From JAKPQE01 sp041397845 (lineage in GTDB: Bacteria > Pseudomonadota > Alphaproteobacteria > Rhizobiales > JAKPQE01): DNA of 64,000 bases. The position numbers were made by a program, and so were the translations under genes. Shown piece by piece: positions 57,951 to 64,000 of this stretch; position 1 is the first letter of the stretch; each line of letters opens with the position of its first letter. The DNA lies in NCBI GenBank assembly GCA_041397845.1, contig JAWKVW010000005.1:141885-205884 (forward strand), read 5' to 3'. The notes below the pieces were generated by a model. That model was not told the DNA's origin. It saw only the letters and a program-made list of their open reading frames with translations, and did not search any database.

Positions 57951-58640
57951 TCAGACTGCCAGAGTGAGGCCCATTTGCCAAAAGTCGGCTTCGAGCCGGG
58001 TCGCCTCCTCGAAGATGCGGGCAAGCTTCGGGAACCGCCGCTCGGTCATGACCTCGCCGGCGAGGCGGTCGAGATTGTCGATCGCCGCCACGGTGACTGA
58101 CTGATAGCCATCGCTCGCATATTCGCCGATCCAGACGGCATAGGGGTTTTCCGGGGAGAGTGCGCCGGGCCGGGCCGCAAGGGCGCTGGCGATCTCGGCA
58201 TAGCCGACCATGCAGGGGGCGAGCGCAACGTGGAGGTCGAGGAGGTCGCCGCGCAGGCCGGTCTCGAGCACGAAGCGGGTGTAGGCCATCGTGGCGCGCG
58301 CTTCGGGCGCCGCCTCGAGATCTTCCGGAGACAGCCCCCAGCTCGCGCAGAGCTTCACATGCAGGCCCATCTCGTTGTCGACGATGTTCGACAGCCCCGC
58401 CGCGCCGGCACGGATTTCCGCAAGGCTCGTGCCCTTGTAGGCGGCGAGCGCGTAGGCGCGGGCGAAATGGATGAGGAACAGATAGTCCTGCACCAGATAG
58501 TGCCGGAACGCCGCTTCCGGGAGCGTACCGTCGGCCATGCCCTCGACAAAGGGATGGCCGACATATTCGGCCCACGCCGGGGCGGCGGCGGCCTTCAGGC
58601 GCGCAAAGAGCGAGCCGGCCGGCGACGCCTCAGCCGACAT
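57951..58640 (-). CDS. tenA: TenA family thiaminase / aminopyrimidine aminohydrolase
   Basis: TenA-type enzymes hydrolyse aminopyrimidine breakdown products of thiamin for salvage. The product has 229 residues with an all-helical haem-oxygenase-like fold. Recognisable parts are HPFVEGMADGTLPEAAFRHY, LVQDYLFLIHFARAYALAA, and LHVALAPCMVGYAEIASAL holding the active-site cysteine, so it belongs to the TenA_C class, followed by ENPYAVWIGEYASDGY. The start overlaps the 3' end of sufA by 11 bp, so it is translationally tied to the suf operon, an unusual partner. No thiamin (TPP) riboswitch is visible upstream, as expected for an internal gene. Confidence 0.93.
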   Translation of the reverse strand: MSAEASPAGSLFARLKAAAAPAWAEYVGHPFVEGMADGTLPEAAFRHYLVQDYLFLIHFARAYALAAYKGTSLAEIRAGAAGLSNIVDNEMGLHVKLCASWGLSPEDLEAAPEARATMAYTRFVLETGLRGDLLDLHVALAPCMVGYAEIASALAARPGALSPENPYAVWIGEYASDGYQSVTVAAIDNLDRLAGEVMTERRFPKLARIFEEATRLEADFWQMGLTLAV

Positions 58641-58998
58641 TGGCGGGATTGGCCGGCGTCAGGGCAACCGATTCGCCGCAGCCGCAGGCGGATGTCTGGT
58701 TCGGGTTGTCGAAAACGAAGCCGGACGACAGCTTGCCGGTCTGGAAATCCATGGTCGAGCCGATGACGTAGAGGATCGCGGCGGGGTCGATGAAGACCTT
58801 GACGCCCTTGTCCTCGACGACGTCGTCGCGCGGGTCGGGCGTCTCGACGAGGTCGACCTTGTAGGCCATGCCGGCGCAGCCCGAGGTCTTCAGGCCGATT
58901 CGAATGCCGGCGACCGGGCGGTCGGTGTTCTCGATGATTTCCCGGATGCGCGCCGCGGCGGCATCGGTGACGGACATCACACTGCGGGCTTTCAGCAT
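58630..58998 (-). CDS. sufA: Iron-sulfur cluster assembly scaffold/carrier SufA
   Basis: An A-type Fe-S carrier of 122 residues that accepts clusters from SufBCD and passes them to apo-proteins. The three cysteines are in LKTSGCAGMAYKVD and NQTSACGCGESVAL, the conserved C-x(n)-CxC pattern. The first part VMSVTDAAAARIREIIENTD is the typical HesB/IscA start. It is the last suf gene in the cluster, 29 bp after sufT and overlapping tenA. Confidence 0.95.
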   Translation of the reverse strand: MLKARSVMSVTDAAAARIREIIENTDRPVAGIRIGLKTSGCAGMAYKVDLVETPDPRDDVVEDKGVKVFIDPAAILYVIGSTMDFQTGKLSSGFVFDNPNQTSACGCGESVALTPANPANVG

Positions 58999-59027
58999 CT
59001 GGCGTCTCCTTGGCGGGTGTGCCGCGA

Positions 59028-59468
59028 TCAGTACCAGTCAAGCATGATACGGGCCTCGTCCGACATGCGGTCCGGGCTCCAGGGCGGATCGAACACCAGC
59101 TTGACCTTGACGTCGGCGACGCCGGGCACGGTCGAGATGGCGTTTTCGACCCAGCCAGGCATGTCGCCGGCGACCGGGCAGCCCGGCGCGGTCAGCGTCA
59201 TGTCGACGGCGATGTTGCGGTCATCGTCGATATCGATCCGGTAGATAAGGCCGAGTTCGTAGATGTCGACGGGAATCTCGGGGTCGTAGACGGTCTTCAG
59301 GGCCGACACGATGTCGCCGGTGATCCGGTCGATCTCTTCCTGCGGGATCGAGGCGCCGGCGATCGTCTCGGCCTTGGCGCCGTCGACAAACATCTCGCCA
59401 GCGGTCTCTGTCCCGGCGGCCTCGCCTTCCTTCACGGCGGCGTCTTCGTGCATGGTCTCGTCCTTCAT
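59028..59468 (-). CDS. sufT: SUF system maturation protein SufT (MIP18/DUF59)
   Basis: SufT is a DUF59/MIP18-family protein that helps insert Fe-S clusters under high demand. It has 146 residues. After an acidic N-terminal extension (about 1-45) the domain shows LKTVYDPEIPVDIYELGLIY, MTLTAPGCPVAGDMPGWVEN with the conserved cysteine, and VKLVFDPPWSPDRMSDEAR. The ATG overlaps the sufS stop as ATGA. Confidence 0.94.
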   Translation of the reverse strand: MKDETMHEDAAVKEGEAAGTETAGEMFVDGAKAETIAGASIPQEEIDRITGDIVSALKTVYDPEIPVDIYELGLIYRIDIDDDRNIAVDMTLTAPGCPVAGDMPGWVENAISTVPGVADVKVKLVFDPPWSPDRMSDEARIMLDWY

Positions 59469-60718
59469 GCGAAAAACCTCTGCGCCTTGATCAGCGCCTC
59501 GACCAGCCGGTCGACCTCGGCCCGGGTGTTGTAGAGCCCGAACGAAGCACGGCAGGTCGAGGTGACGCCAAAGCGCGACAACAGCGGCTGGGCGCAGTGG
59601 GTGCCGGCGCGGACGGCGACGCCCTCGCGGTCGATGATCGTCGAGACGTCGTGGGCGTGGGCGCCGACCATCTCGAAGGAGACGATCGCGCCCTTGCCGG
59701 GCGCCGTGCCGATGATGCGCACCGAATTCAGCTCGGCGAGGCGGCGATGGGCGTAGTCGCCAAGGTCGGCCTCGTGGGCGGCGATGCGGTCGCGGCCGAT
59801 CGCGTCCATGTATTTCAGCGCGGCGCCGAGCCCGATCGCCTGGACGATCGGCGGCGTGCCGGCCTCGAACCGGTGCGGCGGCTCGCCATAGGTCACGCCA
59901 TCAAAGGTGACATCCTTGATCATCTCGCCGCCGCCGGTATAGGGCGGCATCTTCTCCAGCCACTCGCGCTTGCCGTAGAGCACGCCGATGCCGCTCGGGC
60001 CGTACACCTTGTGGCCGGTGAAGACGTAGAAATCGGCATCGAGATCGCGGACATCGACGGGCAGATGCACCGCCGCCTGACTGCCGTCGACGAGCACCGG
60101 AATGCCGTGGGCATGGGCGATGCGCACCACGTCCCTGATCGGCACCACCGTGCCGAGAACGTTCGACATGTGGGTGATCGCCACGAGCTTCGTCTTCGGG
60201 CCGATGAGCTTCTCGAACTCATCGAGAAGGAAGCTGCCGTCATCGGCGACCGGCGCCCAGCGCAGCACCGCGCCACGGCGCTCGCGATGGAAATGCCAGG
60301 GCACGATGTTGGAGTGGTGCTCCATCACCGAAAGAATGATCTCGTCGCCCTCGCCAAGCAGCATGCCGCCGAGCGAGGCGGCGACGAGGTTGATCGATTC
60401 CGTCGCGTTGCGGGTGAAGATGATCTCGTCGGTCGAGGCGGCATTGAGGAAGGCGCGCACTGCCTCGCGGGCATCCTCGAAGCGGTCCGTGACGGTGTTG
60501 GAGAGATAGTGCAGGCCGCGATGGACGTTGGCGTATTCGTGCGAATAGGCGTTGGCCACCGCGTCGATGACCTGACGCGGCTTCTGGGCGCTGGCGCCAT
60601 TGTCGAGATAGACCAGCGGCTTGCCATAGACCTCGCGGGCAAGGATCGGGAAATCGCGGCGGATCGCCTCGACGTCGTAAGGTGCGGTGGTGCTGCGGGA
60701 GAGCGTCTCGAGGCTCAT
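59465..60718 (-). CDS. sufS: Cysteine desulfurase SufS
   Basis: SufS takes sulfur from cysteine to feed Fe-S assembly. It has 417 residues, PLP-dependent fold type I, group II. Motifs are YLDNGASAQKPRQVIDAV, NATESINLVAASLGG, HHSNIVPWH, the PLP lysine in VFTGHKVYGPSGIGVLYGKR and the catalytic cysteine in AVRAGTHCAQPLLSRFG. The start MSLETLSRST lies in an ATGA overlap with the sufD stop. No SufE is encoded next to it; SufE or SufU must be elsewhere. Confidence 0.97.
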   Translation of the reverse strand: MSLETLSRSTTAPYDVEAIRRDFPILAREVYGKPLVYLDNGASAQKPRQVIDAVANAYSHEYANVHRGLHYLSNTVTDRFEDAREAVRAFLNAASTDEIIFTRNATESINLVAASLGGMLLGEGDEIILSVMEHHSNIVPWHFHRERRGAVLRWAPVADDGSFLLDEFEKLIGPKTKLVAITHMSNVLGTVVPIRDVVRIAHAHGIPVLVDGSQAAVHLPVDVRDLDADFYVFTGHKVYGPSGIGVLYGKREWLEKMPPYTGGGEMIKDVTFDGVTYGEPPHRFEAGTPPIVQAIGLGAALKYMDAIGRDRIAAHEADLGDYAHRRLAELNSVRIIGTAPGKGAIVSFEMVGAHAHDVSTIIDREGVAVRAGTHCAQPLLSRFGVTSTCRASFGLYNTRAEVDRLVEALIKAQRFFA

Positions 60719-62046
60719 TTCGCCCCCCTCCCGGCGGCAAGCCATGCCTCGACCATCGCGGTTGCGGCACCGGCGACCGCCTCGTTCGAAATGCCGGCGA
60801 GCACCTGACCAAGGAAGGCGACGATGAGCAGTTCCTCGGCCTCGGCCCGGGGAATGCCGCGCGACAGCAGATAGAACAGCAGGTTCTCGTCGAGGGCGCC
60901 AGAGGTCGCGCCATGGGCGCACTGGACGTCGTCGGCGTAGATCTCGAGCTCGGGCTTGGCGTCGAACTCGGCATCGGGCGAGCGCAAGAGAGCGTTCAGC
61001 ATCATGCGCGCATCCGTGTGCTGGGCATGCTGGCGCACGAGGATGTTGCCCTGGAAGACGGCCCGCGCCTCGCCACCGACCACCGCCTTCAGCGTCTCGC
61101 TGCTGGTGCAATGTGGCACGGCGTGGTCGACCATCATCGTCACGTCGGCATGCTGGCGGCCGGCGCCGAGCGTTGCGCCGCGGACATCGGCATTGCCACC
61201 CTCGCCCTCGAAGGCGAGGAAGAGCTGGGCGCGAGAGACCGCGGCGCCGAGCATCAGGTTGAAGAGCTCGAGACTGGCGCTTGCGGCGATCGAGGCCGCG
61301 ATCGTGCCGAGATGGACCGCAGCGGCACCCTCGGCCTGCAGCCGGGTGTAGCCGAGCCGCGCGCCGGCGCCGAGGACGAGCGCCGTCAGGGCGTTGGTCT
61401 CGTAGGCGACGTCGGGGCCGAACCAGCTCTCGACGATATCGGCCGAGGCATCGGCGCCGACCAGCACGAGGTGGCGAAGGGCGACGGCGCCCGCCTCGTC
61501 ACCGGCAAAGAGACCGGCAAGCTCGATCGGCTTTTCGATCTTCGCCTTCGGCGCGATGCGGATGACCGCACCATCGGTGAGGAAGGCGGAGTTGAGCGAC
61601 ACTGCCGCGTCGCCGGCAAGACCGGCACTCGCCTCGGCGAGGGCATCGGCGATGGCGGCATCGCCCGAGGCCAGCGCCTCGGCAACGGTCATCACCTTCA
61701 CGCCCTCGGGCAGCCCGGCATCGGACAGCTCGGCCGAGTAGCGGCCATTGACGAAAACGAGACGGTGGCGCTCGACGCCTTCCAGCGGGTCGTGACCGAG
61801 AACCGCCGTTGCATCGGCGACCGGCGCGGCGATCGGCGCGGCCCTCGTCATCAGGCGCTTCAGGTCGGTGTATTTCCACGCCTCGACGCGGCGGGTCGGC
61901 AGGCCCTTTTCGGCAAAGGCATCAAGCGCGGTGCGGCGCCAGCCGGCAACGGCATCATTGCCCGGCAGGTCGGCGCCGGCGACGCCGAAGCGCTCCAGGA
62001 TCGCCTCCTCGGCGGCGGTCCGCCGGATGGTGCGCTCGCCCGCCAT
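60715..62046 (-). CDS. sufD: Fe-S cluster assembly protein SufD
   Basis: SufD is a paralogue of SufB and part of the SufBC2D scaffold. It has 443 residues starting MAGERTIRRTAAEEAILERF. The N-terminal part has RRVEAWKYTDLKRLM. The beta-helix core and C-terminal motif QHAQHTDARMMLNALLRSPD then EFDAKPELEIYADDVQCAHG and ATSGALDENLLFYLLSRGIP are typical, including the conserved histidine in QCAHGA. The ATG overlaps the sufC stop as TGATG; a GTG one codon upstream is equally possible. Confidence 0.96.
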   Translation of the reverse strand: MAGERTIRRTAAEEAILERFGVAGADLPGNDAVAGWRRTALDAFAEKGLPTRRVEAWKYTDLKRLMTRAAPIAAPVADATAVLGHDPLEGVERHRLVFVNGRYSAELSDAGLPEGVKVMTVAEALASGDAAIADALAEASAGLAGDAAVSLNSAFLTDGAVIRIAPKAKIEKPIELAGLFAGDEAGAVALRHLVLVGADASADIVESWFGPDVAYETNALTALVLGAGARLGYTRLQAEGAAAVHLGTIAASIAASASLELFNLMLGAAVSRAQLFLAFEGEGGNADVRGATLGAGRQHADVTMMVDHAVPHCTSSETLKAVVGGEARAVFQGNILVRQHAQHTDARMMLNALLRSPDAEFDAKPELEIYADDVQCAHGATSGALDENLLFYLLSRGIPRAEAEELLIVAFLGQVLAGISNEAVAGAATAMVEAWLAAGRGAK

Positions 62047-62795
62047 CACGCGGCATCCTCGACGAAGTCGGCATAGCCCCTGGCCTCGAGCTCGAGGGCG
62101 AGGTCCTTGCCGCCGGTCTTGACGATGCGGCCCTTGGAGAGGACGTGCACGACGTCGGGGACGATGTGATCGAGCAGGCGCTGATAGTGGGTGATGACGA
62201 TCATCGACCGGTCGGGCGAGCGCAGGGCGTTGACGCCATCGGAGACGACCTTCAGTGCATCGATGTCGAGGCCGGAATCGGTCTCGTCGAGGACGCAGAG
62301 CGAGGGCTCGAGCAGCGCCATCTGCAGCACTTCGTTGCGCTTCTTCTCGCCGCCGGAAAAGCCGACATTGAGCGGCCGCTTCAGCATGTCCTGGGTGACC
62401 TTCAGCAGCGCCGACTTCTCGCGCACGAGGCGCATGAAGTCCGGCGTCGACATCTCGCCCTCGCCGCGCGCCTTGCGCTGGGAATTGAGCGCGGTCTTGA
62501 GGAAGGTCATGGTGGCGACGCCCGGGATCTCGAGCGGATACTGGAAGGCGAGGAAGACGCCCCTGGCGGCGCGCTCGTCGGCGGTCATGCCGACAATGTC
62601 CTCGCCCTTGAACAGGATCTGGCCTTCCGTCACCTCGTAGCCGTCGCGGCCGGCGATGGTGTAGCTGAGGGTCGACTTGCCCGAGCCGTTCGGGCCCATG
62701 ATGGCGTGCACTTCGCCGGTCGGCACGACGAGGTCGATGCCTTTCAGGATCTCGCGGCCATCGACGGTCACGTGGAGGTTCTTGATTTCGAGCAT
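62046..62795 (-). CDS. sufC: Fe-S cluster assembly ATPase SufC
   Basis: SufC is the ABC-type ATPase that drives conformational change in SufBCD. It has 249 residues. Walker A is IMGPNGSGKSTLSYTIAG, the signature VGFSGGEKKRNEVLQMA, Walker B SLCVLDETDSGLDIDAL and the H-loop VITHYQRLLDHI. It begins 76 bp after the small membrane-protein gene. Confidence 0.97.
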   Translation of the reverse strand: MLEIKNLHVTVDGREILKGIDLVVPTGEVHAIMGPNGSGKSTLSYTIAGRDGYEVTEGQILFKGEDIVGMTADERAARGVFLAFQYPLEIPGVATMTFLKTALNSQRKARGEGEMSTPDFMRLVREKSALLKVTQDMLKRPLNVGFSGGEKKRNEVLQMALLEPSLCVLDETDSGLDIDALKVVSDGVNALRSPDRSMIVITHYQRLLDHIVPDVVHVLSKGRIVKTGGKDLALELEARGYADFVEDAA

Positions 62796-62871
62796 CTGTC
62801 TTTCCCTGTCCCTTCAGCCATCGACCAGGCTGTCGCGAAATTCATGGATTCGTTGGATCAGAGCTGCCTGA

Positions 62872-63068
62872 TCAGCTTTCGGTGTCCCCGCTCTCGGCGC
62901 CGTTCTTCACCGCGAGGTGCTGGACGCCGCGCACGAGGCCGGCGCCGACAAAGGCGGCAATGACCGGCGGCCAGAAGCCCTCGGTCTGCGTCGCCACGCC
63001 GAAGCCGAACAGAAGGCCGGTCACGGGCGTTGCAATGTTCCAGAAATCGTAGCCGCTCTTTTGCTCCA

Positions 63069-63069
<1 letters not shown>
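62872..63069 (-). CDS. 65-residue membrane protein inside the suf operon
   Basis: I do not recognise this protein. It encodes MEQKSGYDFWNIATPVTGLL, then FGFGVATQTEGFWPPVIAAF and VGAGLVRGVQHLAVKNGAES plus a short acidic tail. Two weakly hydrophobic segments (about 13-28 and 33-48) suggest a helical hairpin. Its ATG overlaps the sufB stop as TGATG, so it is translated together with SufB, and sufC follows after 76 bp. A co-translated membrane peptide between two subunits of a soluble complex is unusual. Its function is not known. Confidence 0.75.

Positions 63070-64000
<931 letters not shown>

Overview
This window is a GC-rich chromosome segment from an alphaproteobacterium, most probably of the order Hyphomicrobiales (Rhizobiales). 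That placement is inferred from three things: the rpsB-tsf / dnaE / lolDC / proS / nuo / birA / rnj gene order, the short type of prolyl-tRNA synthetase, and the glnB-glnA and suf arrangements. No rRNA operon, CRISPR array, prophage or complete insertion sequence was seen.

Layout. 0-10 kb (all minus strand): 5' part of tsf, rpsB, dnaE, a previously unmarked 35-residue membrane-peptide gene behind a LexA-like box, lolD-lolC and proS; then a small exported protein and a roughly 600-bp intergenic region that appears to encode a structured, terminator-ended plus-strand RNA. 10-29.3 kb: one long minus-strand operon for respiratory complex I (nuoA to nuoN, all 14 subunits) that runs on into birA, rnj (RNase J), a methylmalonyl-CoA epimerase and a DUF1467 protein. 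Three non-standard genes sit inside it: a FlK-like hotdog thioesterase between nuoC and nuoD, a 117-residue exported protein between nuoD and nuoE, and an 80-residue two-helix membrane protein between nuoH and nuoI. 29.5-37.3 kb: a caspase-like (C14) secreted protein, tRNA-Asp, tRNA-Val, and the proteostasis block hupB-lon-clpX-clpP.

37.3-41.5 kb is a decayed, rearranged patch. It is a tandem duplication of an SHMT-like gene, an alpha/beta hydrolase and the 3' end of a SulP transporter gene, with an 8-bp shared motif at the junction, a later internal deletion and a lower-GC foreign segment. 41.4-48.8 kb holds the intact SulP transporter, trigger factor, tRNA-Leu, the NAD(P)HX repair enzyme, and glnB-glnA behind a near-consensus sigma-54 promoter. 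48.8-57.9 kb is a mixed region: a thioredoxin-fold protein, parE, a fasciclin-domain protein, a secreted protein, an alpha/beta hydrolase, a DEAD-box helicase, a diguanylate cyclase and a TfoX-N protein. 58-64 kb is the Suf iron-sulfur cluster operon (sufB, a 65-residue membrane protein, sufC, sufD, sufS, sufT, sufA) with tenA at its end. The Suf products would build the clusters needed by the complex I subunits encoded earlier.

Quality caution. nuoM, nuoL, clpX and the caspase gene carry clusters of single-base indels while the rest of each protein is well conserved. Because clpX is normally essential in alphaproteobacteria and the net length of nuoL is still a multiple of three, I read these mainly as local consensus errors. 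The 37.3-41.5 kb patch has independent evidence of real rearrangement.
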